Shown: piece after piece, positions 52,135-62,270 of the stretch
Layout of the letters: every line of letters starts with the position of its first letter
Position numbering within the stretch: position 1 is the stretch's first letter
Assembly: GCA_014190575.1 (NCBI GenBank)
Contig: BJGQ01000003.1
Location: 1-64,000 of the forward strand
Direction of reading: 5' to 3'
DNA: 64,000 nucleotides
Origin: Bacteroidota bacterium
Lineage (GTDB): Bacteria; Bacteroidota; Bacteroidia; Chitinophagales; UBA10324
Translations under genes and position numbers: made by a program
Notes under the pieces: generated by a model
The model's input: only the letters and a program-made list of their open reading frames with translations
What the model was told of the DNA's origin: nothing
Database searches by the model: none

Positions 52135-54238
52135 ACGAGACATATACTGGAGAATTGCAATTGCATTTATGGCGGTGGTGGTTTTTGCGCTCGCTATTCT
52201 CTGGAAAATATTTCAGATTCAAAATGTGGAAGGCAACTACTGGCGAGCAATGGCTGATAGTTTAACTACAAAATATTTAGCAATTGATGCCGACCGTGGA
52301 AATATTTATTCAAGTGATAATCGTTTACTCGCAACATCACTTCCAAGTTTTGAGATTCGATTTGATGCAAGAGCCGAAGGTTTAGAAAATGATTATTTCA
52401 ATTCTACAGTTGGGAAATTGGCTGATTCACTTTTTTTATTATTTAATGACAGAACATCAAATGATTACAGATTTGAATTAACCAATGCAAGAAAAAACAA
52501 GGAGCGTTTTCATTTGCTTAAACGGGAAATTTCATATACTCAATTACAGAAGTTGAAAAACTTTCCGATTTTCAGAGATGGTCAGTATAAGGGGGGATTA
52601 ATCGTTACTCAAAATAATAAGCGCGCTTATCCATTTAAAGTTTTAGCAAACAGAACCATTGGTTATGTAAGAGACAATGGAACAAAACCGGTTGGCCTTG
52701 AAGCGAAATTCAATAAAGAATTAAATGGCATTCAGGGAAAAAGATTGATGCAGAAAATTTCAGGTGGAATATGGATGCCTGTGAATGACGACAACGAATT
52801 TGACCCTGAAAATGGAAAGGATATTATAACAACGCTAGATGTTTCTATACAGGATGTTGCAGAAAATGCATTGCTGAAAACATTATTAAAGAACAATGCA
52901 AATCATGGTTGCGTGATTGTGATGGATGTAAAAACCGGAGCCATAAAAGCAATTGCCAATCTTGGCCGTGATAAAGATTCTGTTTATAAAGAGTTATACA
53001 ATTATGCAATTGGCGAAGCACACGAACCCGGTTCTACTTTCAAACTTGCTTCAATGTTATCATTACTTGAAGATGATTACATAAAATTAACTGACACGAT
53101 TGATACCGAACATGGTCGTAAAGTTTATGGTCAGCAAATAATGAAAGATGCTGAAGACCACGGTGAATCACGAGTGACAATTGAAAAATGTTTTGCCATC
53201 AGTTCCAATGTCGGAGTTTCAAAATTGGTTTATCAGAATTATAATAAAAACCCTGATAAATATTTAAAGCACTTGCGCGATTTGCAATTAGACCAACTTG
53301 TTGGAATTGAAATACCGGGAGAGAGAGTTCCATACATTAAAAATACTAGAGACAAATTATGGAACAAAAGTGTTTCGCTTCCATGGATGGCAGTTGGTTA
53401 TGAATTGAATATTACTCCTCTTCGTCTGTTGACTCTATATAACGCAGTTGCAAACAATGGTGTGATGATGAAACCATTCATCGTTCAATCCATTCAGGAA
53501 TATGGTGAACCCACAAAAGAATTTTCACCAATCATTATAAATCAAAAAATTTGCAGTGACGCAACTCTTGCTTCGTTACAGGAATTATTGAACGATGTGG
53601 TGATTGAAGGAACCGCCCACAACCTGATGAATCCATATTATAGCATTGCTGGAAAAACTGGTACTGCTCAAATTACAAATATTGGGGGTGGTTATGTAAA
53701 TCATATTTATCAATCTTCATTTTATGGATACTTCCCTGCGGTAAATCCTATTTACTCTATTGCAGTAGTTATTAATAATCCTTCGAATGGAATTTATTAT
53801 GGTTCTGCGGTGGCCGGTCCGGTGTTCAAAGAAATTGCAGATAATATTTTTTCTACCAATCTGGAAATGCATCCTACAATGGAGAAAGACACAACTACTT
53901 ATAACGCAACATTGCCAATTGTTAAAAATGGTTACAGTTCAGATTTAAAATACCTGTTCAGCAATTTAGGAATTCCATTTATCAATGATGAAGAAGGAAC
54001 ATGGTTGCAACAAATAGCAAATGAAAAATTAGTTGAACTCACTTCATCCAACAAAACAGTTATAGCCGGAGTAGTTCCTGATGTAAAAGGAATGGGATTG
54101 CGCGATGCAATTTATTTGTTAGAGAGCAGCGGATTGCATGTGAAAGTGGAAGGAATTGGTATGGTAAAAAATCAATCGCTGCCTGCAGGAACAAAAATTT
54201 CGAAAGGTCAATTCATCACCATCACACTCAACACTTGA
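52124..54238 (+). CDS. ftsI: Class B penicillin-binding protein (FtsI-type) with PASTA domain
   Basis: A 704-residue septal transpeptidase with one N-terminal membrane anchor (about 10-30). Active-site motifs are GSTFKLAS (Ser-x-x-Lys, about 303), SSN (about 360) and KTGTAQ (about 510). A C-terminal PASTA domain (about 645-704, VVPDVKGMGLRDAIYLL...) may sense peptidoglycan or beta-lactam-like ligands. The stop overlaps murE by 4 nt. Confidence 0.95.
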   Translation: MGIKRDIYWRIAIAFMAVVVFALAILWKIFQIQNVEGNYWRAMADSLTTKYLAIDADRGNIYSSDNRLLATSLPSFEIRFDARAEGLENDYFNSTVGKLADSLFLLFNDRTSNDYRFELTNARKNKERFHLLKREISYTQLQKLKNFPIFRDGQYKGGLIVTQNNKRAYPFKVLANRTIGYVRDNGTKPVGLEAKFNKELNGIQGKRLMQKISGGIWMPVNDDNEFDPENGKDIITTLDVSIQDVAENALLKTLLKNNANHGCVIVMDVKTGAIKAIANLGRDKDSVYKELYNYAIGEAHEPGSTFKLASMLSLLEDDYIKLTDTIDTEHGRKVYGQQIMKDAEDHGESRVTIEKCFAISSNVGVSKLVYQNYNKNPDKYLKHLRDLQLDQLVGIEIPGERVPYIKNTRDKLWNKSVSLPWMAVGYELNITPLRLLTLYNAVANNGVMMKPFIVQSIQEYGEPTKEFSPIIINQKICSDATLASLQELLNDVVIEGTAHNLMNPYYSIAGKTGTAQITNIGGGYVNHIYQSSFYGYFPAVNPIYSIAVVINNPSNGIYYGSAVAGPVFKEIADNIFSTNLEMHPTMEKDTTTYNATLPIVKNGYSSDLKYLFSNLGIPFINDEEGTWLQQIANEKLVELTSSNKTVIAGVVPDVKGMGLRDAIYLLESSGLHVKVEGIGMVKNQSLPAGTKISKGQFITITLNT

Positions 54239-55701
54239 AAAAACTTTCCGACATATTATATAAAGTAAATCTTCAGGAATTGAAGGGCGACACGGGTATT
54301 CATGTGCTCGATATCACTTTTGATTCGCGCGATGTTAAAGAAGGTTCATTGTTCATTGCAGTGAAAGGAGTGGCAACGGATGGCCATAAATTTATTGATC
54401 TCGCCATTCAGAAAGGTGCAGTTGCCATTGTGTGCGATAAGTTTCCATCTGATATAAAAGATGGAATTACTTACTTAAAAGTTCCGGATAGTTCTGTTGC
54501 CCTTGGCATAATTGCAGATAATTATTTCGACCAGCCTTCATCAAGAATAAAAATTGTTTGCGTTACAGGTACCAATGGAAAAACGACTGTTGCCACTTTG
54601 TTGTATCGGTTGTTTCAATCACTCGGTTATCCATGCGGTTTACTTTCTACTGTAGAAAACAGAATTAACGATTCAGTAATAGAGGCGACACATACAACTC
54701 CCGATGCAATTCAGATAAATCGTTTGCTGAAAGACATGTTGTATGCAGGCTGCACTTATTGTTTCATGGAAGCAAGCTCGCACGCAATTGACCAGAACAG
54801 ATTGAGCGGATTAAATATCGTTGGTGCAATTTTCACCAACATCACCCGCGACCATCTCGACTATCACAAAACTTTTGAGAATTACATCACTGCAAAAAAG
54901 AAACTATTTGATAATCTTTCTTCTGATGCTTTTGCGTTAACAAACATTGACGACAAGCGTGGCATCGTGATGATTCAAAATACAAAAGCAAAAAAATATT
55001 CTTATAGTCTTTCTACAGTTGCAGATCATACTGCCAAGATTTTAGAAAATTCTTTTAATGGTTTGTTGATGAACATTGATGGAGTGGATGTATCCACTCA
55101 TCTTGTTGGCGAATTCAATGCGTATAATTTATTATCAATTTATTCAGCAGCTGTTTTATTAGGAGAAGAAAAATTAAAAGTGCTTACCGCACTCAGCGCG
55201 TTACAACCTGCTGAAGGAAGATTTGATTTTATTATTTCTGATAAAATGAAAATTGTTGGCATCGTTGATTATGCGCACACCCCTGATGCGTTGGAAAAAG
55301 TTTTATCAACTGTAAAAAGTATTCGCACCAACAACGAGCGGATTTTAACAATCGTCGGTTGCGGTGGCGACAGAGATAATGGCAAGCGCCCAATGATGGC
55401 GCAAGTTGCAGCGGAGTTAAGTGATAAAGTAATTCTCACTTCCGATAATCCACGCAGCGAAGACCCTGATGAAATTTTAAGTCAAATGAAAACTGGAATC
55501 CCTTTAACAATGATTCCGAATGTGCTTTCAATAGCTGACAGAAAAGAAGCAATAAAAACCGCAGTATCACTTGCTCATAGTGGTGATATTATTCTGCTGG
55601 CAGGAAAAGGCCATGAAAAATACCAGGAGATAAAAGGAGTGAAACATCCTTTCGATGATAAGCAAGTGCTTGATGAAACTTTTAAATCTCAAATGAAATA
55701 A
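54235..55701 (+). CDS. murE: UDP-MurNAc-L-Ala-D-Glu:meso-diaminopimelate ligase
   Basis: Adds the third residue to the peptidoglycan stem. The ATP loop is [13 protein letters not shown] (about 111), HTTPDA, and the substrate-selecting motif DNPRSEDP (about 403) is the DAP type rather than the Lys type. The length of 488 is standard. The start is TTG at 54235, overlapping the PBP stop by 4 nt; the stop overlaps mraY by 1 nt. Confidence 0.95.
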   Translation: MKKLSDILYKVNLQELKGDTGIHVLDITFDSRDVKEGSLFIAVKGVATDGHKFIDLAIQKGAVAIVCDKFPSDIKDGITYLKVPDSSVALGIIADNYFDQPSSRIKIVCVTGTNGKTTVATLLYRLFQSLGYPCGLLSTVENRINDSVIEATHTTPDAIQINRLLKDMLYAGCTYCFMEASSHAIDQNRLSGLNIVGAIFTNITRDHLDYHKTFENYITAKKKLFDNLSSDAFALTNIDDKRGIVMIQNTKAKKYSYSLSTVADHTAKILENSFNGLLMNIDGVDVSTHLVGEFNAYNLLSIYSAAVLLGEEKLKVLTALSALQPAEGRFDFIISDKMKIVGIVDYAHTPDALEKVLSTVKSIRTNNERILTIVGCGGDRDNGKRPMMAQVAAELSDKVILTSDNPRSEDPDEILSQMKTGIPLTMIPNVLSIADRKEAIKTAVSLAHSGDIILLAGKGHEKYQEIKGVKHPFDDKQVLDETFKSQMK

Positions 55702-56960
55702 TGCTTTACTATCTCTTTCAATATCTGAATCAGCATTTCAATATTCCTGGCGCGGGAGTGTTTCAGTACATTTCGTTTCGTGCGGCTTTTGCAATTATTG
55801 CTTCTCTTATTATTTCTTTGCTCATTGGTAAAATCTTAATCCGTTACTTGCAGAGAAAACAAGTTGGAGAAATTGTTCGCGACCTTGGCTTGGAAGGACA
55901 ATTAAAAAAACAAGGCACTCCAACAATGGGAGGGCTCATCATTCTTGCTGCAATATTGATCCCAACATTGTTGTTTGCAAAAATTCAAAATGTATATATC
56001 ATCATCATGCTGATGTGCACTGTGTGGTTGGGTATGATTGGTTTCATTGATGATTATATCAAGGTTTTCAAAAAAGATAAAAGAGGATTAGCAGGAAAAT
56101 TTAAAGTGTTGGGTCAGGTAATTCTGGGTTTGGTAATCGGAATTATTCTTTATACAAGTGATGCCGTTACAGTGCGCCGTGAAATTGTAAAAGCTGATCC
56201 AAAAGAAAGAATTGAGATGAGTGAATTTCAATCGGTTGCTGAAAGAGACACTGCTATTTCTAAAAAGTTTGTGGATGTACATACACCGATTACTACCATT
56301 CCATTTGTAAAGAATCACGAATTCAATTATTCAAAATTGCTTACCTGGTTCAATGCCGATTGGGAAAAATATACCTGGATAATTTTTATTCCATTTGTAA
56401 TATTCATAATCACTGCCGTTTCAAATGGTGCAAATATTACAGATGGAATTGATGGACTTGCTGCAGGTTCAAGTGCAATTATTGGTGCGACTCTCGGTGT
56501 GTTTGCTTATGTGAGTGGCAACATCAACACAGCGAATTATTTAAACATAATGTACATACCCAACTCCGGGGAGTTGGTGATTTTTCTTGCGGCACTTATT
56601 GGTGCCTGCATTGGATTCCTCTGGTACAATACTTATCCGGCGCAGGTTTTCATGGGCGATACCGGTTCACTTGCACTTGGCGGAATCATCGGCACCTTGG
56701 CGTTGGTGCTTCGCAAAGAATTATTGATTCCGATTCTGTGCGGAATATTTCTAGTAGAAAATCTTTCAGTAATTATTCAGGTTACATACTTCAAATACAC
56801 AAAAAGAAAATACGGCGAAGGCAGAAGAGTTTTTAAAATGTCACCGCTTCATCATCACTATCAGAAATTAAATTATCCTGAACCAAAAATCGTAATGCGC
56901 TTTTTGATTGTCGGAATAATGCTCGCAGTACTCACCATCATCACACTAAAACTCAGATAG
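55701..56960 (+). CDS. mraY: Phospho-N-acetylmuramoyl-pentapeptide-transferase MraY
   Basis: Forms lipid I from UDP-MurNAc-pentapeptide and undecaprenyl phosphate. The 419-residue protein has the catalytic FIDDYIK (about 115), [12 protein letters not shown] (about 245) and [10 protein letters not shown] (about 382). An extra segment of about 55-60 residues (about 152-225, with charged [16 protein letters not shown]) accounts for the length above the usual 360 and is typical for Bacteroidota. Its start overlaps the murE stop by 1 nt; murD follows after 7 nt. Confidence 0.95.
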   Translation: MLYYLFQYLNQHFNIPGAGVFQYISFRAAFAIIASLIISLLIGKILIRYLQRKQVGEIVRDLGLEGQLKKQGTPTMGGLIILAAILIPTLLFAKIQNVYIIIMLMCTVWLGMIGFIDDYIKVFKKDKRGLAGKFKVLGQVILGLVIGIILYTSDAVTVRREIVKADPKERIEMSEFQSVAERDTAISKKFVDVHTPITTIPFVKNHEFNYSKLLTWFNADWEKYTWIIFIPFVIFIITAVSNGANITDGIDGLAAGSSAIIGATLGVFAYVSGNINTANYLNIMYIPNSGELVIFLAALIGACIGFLWYNTYPAQVFMGDTGSLALGGIIGTLALVLRKELLIPILCGIFLVENLSVIIQVTYFKYTKRKYGEGRRVFKMSPLHHHYQKLNYPEPKIVMRFLIVGIMLAVLTIITLKLR

Positions 56961-56967
56961 AAATTTA

Positions 56968-58311
56968 ATGCAACCATTCATAGTAATACTCGGAGCGGCG
57001 GAAAGCGGAATTGGTGCAGCCTTGCTTGCCATCAAGCAAGGTGCAGATGTTTTTGTTTCTGAAAAAGGAGAAATTAAAGAAAAGTATAAACAAACTCTGA
57101 TTGAAAATAATATTCCGTTCGAAGAAAATAGTCATTCAGAAGAAAAAATTCTGAAAGCAACTGAAGTTATAAAAAGTCCGGGCATCAGCGCTAAGGTTCC
57201 TCTGATTCAAACAATAAAATCGAAAGGCATTCCCATCATTTCTGAAATTGAATACGGAGCTCGATATACTAACTCTCCGATCATTGCCATCACCGGCACG
57301 AATGGAAAGTCAACAACCACTTCACTCACACATCACATTCTGACTAAGGCAGGTTTGGATGCAGCACTTGTCGGCAACATCGGTTACAGTTTCGCGCGCC
57401 AGGTTGCGGAACGCGATGCCGCTTACTATGTAATGGAGATCAGCAGTTTTCAACTTGAAGATTGTTATGATTTCAATCCGCACATTGCCATGATTCTCAA
57501 TATCACTGAAAACCATTTAGACAGATACAATTATAAAATTGAAGGATATGCTGCTGCTAAGTCCCGGATTGCTCAAAACCTTGCCCAAAAAGACTACTTT
57601 ATCTATGGAGCGGATAGCTTCTATCTGACATATAGTCTTTCTCAACAGCATATATCTGCCAAAAAATTACCATTCAGTCTTGAACGCAAAATTCTTGAAG
57701 GAGCCTACGCCAACAACGAAAAACTTTTCATAAACCAAAATCAAAACACCATCACCATGAACCTTAACCAACTCAGCCTTCGCGGCAAACACAATGTGTA
57801 CAATTCAATGGCAGCAGGCCTTGCAGCCACTTCAATCGGATTGAAAGAAGGAATCATCAGAGAATCAATGAGCGATTTCCATTCACTCGAACATCGCTTG
57901 GAAGAAGCAGGTTATAAAAAGGGAATCCTTTACATCAACGATTCAAAAGCAACAAATGTGAATTCGGTTTGGTATGCATTGGAAAGTATGGAACAACCTG
58001 TAGTTTGGATTGCCGGAGGAGTTGATAAAGGAAATGATTATTCAAAACTCACTGACCTCGTTCGTGAAAAAGTTAAAGCAATTGTTTGCTTGGGAAAAGA
58101 CAATCGTAAAATTCACGAAGCATTTTCAAAATCAGTTGACCTCATTGTTAATACAGAAAGCATGGAAGATGCAATTGCTGCTGCACAGCATTTTGCCAAT
58201 GAAGGCGATGCAGTTTTACTTTCACCTGCATGCGCAAGTTTCGATTTGTTTGAGAACTACGAAGCACGCGGACAAAAATTTAAGCAGGTAGTGAATTCAC
58301 TTCCTGAATAA
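56968..58311 (+). CDS. murD: UDP-MurNAc-L-alanine:D-glutamate ligase
   Basis: Adds D-Glu to UDP-MurNAc-L-Ala. The ATP loop is ITGTNGKSTTTS (about 108-119), with ENHLDRYNY and DSKATNVNSVWYALESM as further family marks, and GGVDKGNDYSKL late. The length of 447 is normal. The 149-bp gap after it is the largest within the cluster and holds short repeats. Confidence 0.95.
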   Translation: MQPFIVILGAAESGIGAALLAIKQGADVFVSEKGEIKEKYKQTLIENNIPFEENSHSEEKILKATEVIKSPGISAKVPLIQTIKSKGIPIISEIEYGARYTNSPIIAITGTNGKSTTTSLTHHILTKAGLDAALVGNIGYSFARQVAERDAAYYVMEISSFQLEDCYDFNPHIAMILNITENHLDRYNYKIEGYAAAKSRIAQNLAQKDYFIYGADSFYLTYSLSQQHISAKKLPFSLERKILEGAYANNEKLFINQNQNTITMNLNQLSLRGKHNVYNSMAAGLAATSIGLKEGIIRESMSDFHSLEHRLEEAGYKKGILYINDSKATNVNSVWYALESMEQPVVWIAGGVDKGNDYSKLTDLVREKVKAIVCLGKDNRKIHEAFSKSVDLIVNTESMEDAIAAAQHFANEGDAVLLSPACASFDLFENYEARGQKFKQVVNSLPE

Positions 58312-58412
58312 TATTCAATTCACTGATTGTTGTGTGCAATAGCTGAAAATCTTTCTGTTGTTCTAAGAATTAATCTTTGAATTTGCAGAAGGAAATAAAC
58401 TAGCCATTAACC

Positions 58413-58448
58413 CGAAACTCTCTTAACTCGAAACCCAAAACTCGAAAC
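58413..58448 (+). repeat. Three degenerate direct repeats before ftsW
   Basis: CGAAAC occurs at 58413-58418, 58429-58434 and 58443-58448, in longer frames such as CTCGAAAC and CCGAAACTC. The array ends 13 nt before the ftsW ATG. It looks like a degenerate simple-sequence expansion in the only sizeable gap of the cluster. Confidence 0.6.
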
Positions 58449-58460
58449 TCGTAATAAAAA

Positions 58461-59612
58461 ATGCAGGCAATTTTTAACAGAACAAAGGGCGACCGTTTTA
58501 TCTGGTTAATCGTGATTGTACTCACACTTATTTCCATGCTCGCTGTATACAGCAGCACTGGTTCGCTTGCATTTAAATACCAGGGCGGGAATACAGAATA
58601 CTATCTCATCAAGCACTTTGGAATTTTTGCTTTCGGTTTGTTCCTCTTGTATCTCGCCCACCTTGTTAATTATAAATTCTATTCTAAAATTTCATTGCTG
58701 TTAATTTTCCTTACACTTCCGCTTTTGTTATTTACACTTTTTTTCGGAGTAGAAATTAATGATGCAAGAAGGTGGCTAACGATTCCGTTAATCAACATGT
58801 CGTTTCAAACTTCTGACTTAGCAAAGTTGGCGCTCATCATGTACATGGCTCGTGTGCTTTCAAAAAAACAGGAGATGATTAAAGATTTCTGGAAAGGATT
58901 TATTCCTGTTATGATTCCTCCGGTTCTCACTTGTGCATTCATTGCTCCATCCAATCTTTCAACCGCCGCCATTTTATTTGCAACTTGTTTGTTGCTGATG
59001 TTCATTGGCAGAGTGAGCATGAAATATATTTTCATAACTCTTGGAGGCGGATTGATTGTGCTCACATTTATTATTCTCATTGCATTGTTCACTCCGTTCA
59101 AAGCGCGTGTTTACACTTGGGAGAGTCGCATTGAAAATTTTACTAAAGACCCAAAAGGAAGTTACCAAGTGCAACAAGCAAAAATTGCAATAGCACAGGG
59201 AGGATTTTTTGGTAAAGGTCCGGGCAACAGCACACAGCGAAATTTTTTACCAAGTCCGTATGCCGATTTTATTTTCTCCATCATCATTGAAGAATATGGT
59301 TTGTTCGGTGGATTTCTAATACTTTTGATTTATATTTTGTTTTTGCTCCGATGTATAAAACTCTTTGTCAAATGCCCGGGCGCGTTCGGCGCCTTCCTTG
59401 CCGTGGGGTTAAGTTTTGCGTTGGTTATTCAGGCAATGATTAACATGGCTGTAGTTACCAACTTACTTCCGGTAACAGGAGTTACACTACCATTAGTTAG
59501 TATGGGTGGAACATCTTTGTGGTTTACCAGCCTTGCTATCGGAATAATTTTGAGCGTGAGCCGGTTCGTAGAGCAAAATGAAAAAGGAGAAGCGGCAGTA
59601 GAAAGCGAGTAG
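58461..59612 (+). CDS. ftsW: Lipid II polymerase FtsW (SEDS family)
   Basis: A 383-residue polytopic septal glycosyltransferase partner of FtsI. Features are about ten membrane segments, GVEINDARRWL in the first large loop, GPGNSTQRNFLPSPYADFIFSIIIEE (split) in the periplasmic active-site loop and a late MGGTSLW. The charged end EQNEKGEAAVESE is cytoplasmic. The ATG at 58461 follows the repeat array. Confidence 0.94.
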   Translation: MQAIFNRTKGDRFIWLIVIVLTLISMLAVYSSTGSLAFKYQGGNTEYYLIKHFGIFAFGLFLLYLAHLVNYKFYSKISLLLIFLTLPLLLFTLFFGVEINDARRWLTIPLINMSFQTSDLAKLALIMYMARVLSKKQEMIKDFWKGFIPVMIPPVLTCAFIAPSNLSTAAILFATCLLLMFIGRVSMKYIFITLGGGLIVLTFIILIALFTPFKARVYTWESRIENFTKDPKGSYQVQQAKIAIAQGGFFGKGPGNSTQRNFLPSPYADFIFSIIIEEYGLFGGFLILLIYILFLLRCIKLFVKCPGAFGAFLAVGLSFALVIQAMINMAVVTNLLPVTGVTLPLVSMGGTSLWFTSLAIGIILSVSRFVEQNEKGEAAVESE

Positions 59613-59616
59613 TAAT

Positions 59617-59639
59617 CAGTATGCAATAAACAGTATGCA
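59617..59639 (+). repeat. Two 9-bp direct repeats between ftsW and murG
   Basis: CAGTATGCA at 59617-59625 and 59631-59639, 14-bp period. They lie 5 nt after the ftsW stop; a second, AT-rich repeat of TCTAAT-like units fills 59675-59700 up to murG. Confidence 0.55.
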
Positions 59640-59701
59640 GATTTTTTCCCCAATGGAATTGCAAACTTTTTTAATCTCTAATTTTTAATTTCTAATCTAA
59701 A

Positions 59702-60793
59702 GTGAAAGTAATCATCAGCGGTGGCGGAACGGGCGGACATATTTTCCCTGCAGTTGCTATTGCGAATGCTATTAAAAATCGTATTGGAGAGAACGCAGAA
59801 ATTTTATTTATCGGTGCGGAAGGCAGAATGGAAATGGAAAAAGTTCCTGCTGCCGGTTATAAAATTATCGGAATGCCGATTGCAGGATTGCAACGGAAAC
59901 TGGATTTAAAAAATTTTATTCTTCCGTTCAAAGTGCTGAACAGTTTATGGAAGGCAAGTAGAATTATTTCTTCGTTCAAACCGGATGTGGTAGTTGGTGT
60001 TGGAGGTTATGCAAGTGGCCCCGTATTATTCGCTGCTTCGTTGCAGGGAATTCCAACTTTGATTCAGGAACAAAATTCTTTTGCAGGTATCACCAATAAA
60101 ATCTTGGGAAGAAGAGCAAAGAAAATTTGTGTGGCTTACGAAGGAATGAATCAATTCTTCATTGAGAAAAAAATTGTGTTCACCGGAAATCCCGTGAGAA
60201 AGGATGTAACAAAACAATCAATCTCAAAAGAAGAAGCATTGAATTTTTTTCAGTTGCAGCCCAACAAAAAAATAATTTTAGTGATTGGCGGAAGTTTGGG
60301 TGCAAGAACAATCAATGAATCCATCGAACAAAATATTTCTGCATTCAGTTCCTATAACATTCAACTCATTTGGCAAACGGGAAAAAGTTATTTCGAAAAA
60401 GCAAAGGAACTAGCGGCAGTAAATGCAGATGTAAAAGTTTTTGATTTCATTAATCGGATGGATATGGCTTATGCTGCTGCGGATGTAGTAATCAGTCGCG
60501 CTGGTGCGTTGAGCATTTCGGAATTGTGTGTATTGGGAAAAGCAACCGTGTTGGTTCCCTCCCCCAATGTATCAGAAGACCATCAAACAAAAAACGCTAT
60601 GGCATTAGTAAATAAAAATGCTGCGGTGTTAGTGAAGGATGTAGCAGCAAAAGAAAAATTAGTTGCAACAACCATTTCAGTTTTAAATGATGAAATCAAA
60701 TTGACTGAACTTAAAAAAAATATTCTCCAACTCGCAAAACCCGATGCAGATGAATTGATTTGTGACGAGATAATAAAATTAATCAAGAAGTAA
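59702..60793 (+). CDS. murG: UDP-GlcNAc:undecaprenyl-PP-MurNAc-pentapeptide transferase
   Basis: Converts lipid I to lipid II at the inner-membrane face. The N-terminal GGGTGGHIFPAVA (about 7-19), VGVGGYASGPV, IQEQNSFAG and GGSLGARTIN are typical, and the C-terminal half carries SRAGALSISEL. The length of 363 is normal. The start is GTG at 59702; there is no nearby ATG. Confidence 0.96.
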   Translation: MKVIISGGGTGGHIFPAVAIANAIKNRIGENAEILFIGAEGRMEMEKVPAAGYKIIGMPIAGLQRKLDLKNFILPFKVLNSLWKASRIISSFKPDVVVGVGGYASGPVLFAASLQGIPTLIQEQNSFAGITNKILGRRAKKICVAYEGMNQFFIEKKIVFTGNPVRKDVTKQSISKEEALNFFQLQPNKKIILVIGGSLGARTINESIEQNISAFSSYNIQLIWQTGKSYFEKAKELAAVNADVKVFDFINRMDMAYAAADVVISRAGALSISELCVLGKATVLVPSPNVSEDHQTKNAMALVNKNAAVLVKDVAAKEKLVATTISVLNDEIKLTELKKNILQLAKPDADELICDEIIKLIKK

Positions 60794-60835
60794 AAGTGAT
60801 ATTGTTGCTTTTATTTACTGGCGCAAATTTTCTAA

Positions 60836-62200
60836 ATGAAACTCCTCTCTGAAATAAAATCTATTTACTTCATCGGTATCGGCGGAATTGGTATGAGCGC
60901 ATTGGCGCGATACTTCAATAATCGCGGAGTAAAAATTTGCGGGTACGATAAAACTCCTTCACAACTTACAGATGAATTGCAATCAGAAGGAATCAAAATT
61001 CATTTCGAAGAAAACATTTCATTCATACCAAAAGATGCTGAGTTAGTTGTTTACACACCTGCAGTGCCGAATGAACATGCAGAGTTGATTTACTTCCGGA
61101 AAAATAATTTCGAAGTCATCAAGCGCTCCGATTTATTAGAGCAGGTGACGAAGGATGCGTTCACTATTGCAGTTGCAGGCACTCATGGCAAGACCACTAC
61201 AACAAGTATGATTGCTCACCTGCTGAAATCATCCGGTTACGATTGCACTGCTTTTCTCGGGGGAATCACAGTGAACTACAACACGAATTTTATTTCCGGA
61301 AAAAATAATGTGATTGTGGTGGAAGCAGATGAATACGACCGCAGCTTTTTAAAACTGCATCCGGATATTTCCATCATCACTTCTGCCGATGCTGACCACT
61401 TAGATATTTACGGAACAGGGGAAGAGGTCGTGAAATCATTTATTGCTTTCGCACATCAGTTAAAAAAAGAAGGAAGTTTAATTGTAAAACATGAATTGCC
61501 TTTCCGCAATTCGCTGCACGAGTTAAAACATTTCTCTTATTCTGTTGCTGATTATGAAGCTGATTTCACCTGCACCAACGAACAATTATTGAACGGAACT
61601 TTTCAGTTTGATTTAATTGCCGGAGAAAATACCATCAACGAAATTCATCTCGGTGTTGCCGGAATGCACAATGTAGAAAATGCAGTTGCCGCAGCAGCAG
61701 TAGGAATGTTGCTGAAAATTTCTCCAAAAAAAATTCGAGAAGCACTCGAAACTTTCAAAGGAGTGAAGCGCCGTTTTGAATACATCATTCGCACTGAAGA
61801 TTTTATTTTCATTGATGATTACGCACATCATCCACAAGAATTAAAAGCATTCCTCACTGCGGTACGAGAAATTTTTCCCGATAAAAAAATCACCTGCGTG
61901 TTTCAACCACACTTGTATTCGCGTACCCGTGATTTTGCTGATGGGTTTGCCGAATCACTTTCACTGGCTCACGATATTTTTCTTTTACCAATCTATCCTG
62001 CAAGAGAAGAACCGATTGCCGGCGTGAACTCAGAAATGATTCGTGATAAAATGGAAGGAGTAAATGTTCGCGTGGTTCAAAAAGAAAATTTAATTCGTAC
62101 ATTGGATTTAAGCAAACCTGAAGTATTAGTCACTTGCGGCGCAGGTGATATTGATATGTTGTTGGAGCCAATTCGAAAATATTTTTCAATGACTGCCTAA
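60836..62200 (+). CDS. murC: UDP-MurNAc:L-alanine ligase
   Basis: Adds the first residue to UDP-MurNAc. The N-terminal FIGIGGIGMSALARYF (about 11-26), ATP loop AGTHGKTTTTSM (about 114-125), EADEYDRSFLKL and DDYAHHPQELKA are present. The length of 454 is standard. It is preceded by a 42-nt gap after murG and followed by 70 nt with no feature that I recognise. Confidence 0.96.
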   Translation: MKLLSEIKSIYFIGIGGIGMSALARYFNNRGVKICGYDKTPSQLTDELQSEGIKIHFEENISFIPKDAELVVYTPAVPNEHAELIYFRKNNFEVIKRSDLLEQVTKDAFTIAVAGTHGKTTTTSMIAHLLKSSGYDCTAFLGGITVNYNTNFISGKNNVIVVEADEYDRSFLKLHPDISIITSADADHLDIYGTGEEVVKSFIAFAHQLKKEGSLIVKHELPFRNSLHELKHFSYSVADYEADFTCTNEQLLNGTFQFDLIAGENTINEIHLGVAGMHNVENAVAAAAVGMLLKISPKKIREALETFKGVKRRFEYIIRTEDFIFIDDYAHHPQELKAFLTAVREIFPDKKITCVFQPHLYSRTRDFADGFAESLSLAHDIFLLPIYPAREEPIAGVNSEMIRDKMEGVNVRVVQKENLIRTLDLSKPEVLVTCGAGDIDMLLEPIRKYFSMTA

Positions 62201-62270
62201 AAAAATCAACTAACAGATATATCGATGTGCAATACAATTCCGTTATGGGAGGTATCGAAAAAATACTTTA

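Noticed and set aside
58413-58448. CRISPR-like array before ftsW
   Set aside because: The repeats are 6-9 bp with variable 8-10 bp spacers and there are only three; no cas genes are in the window.
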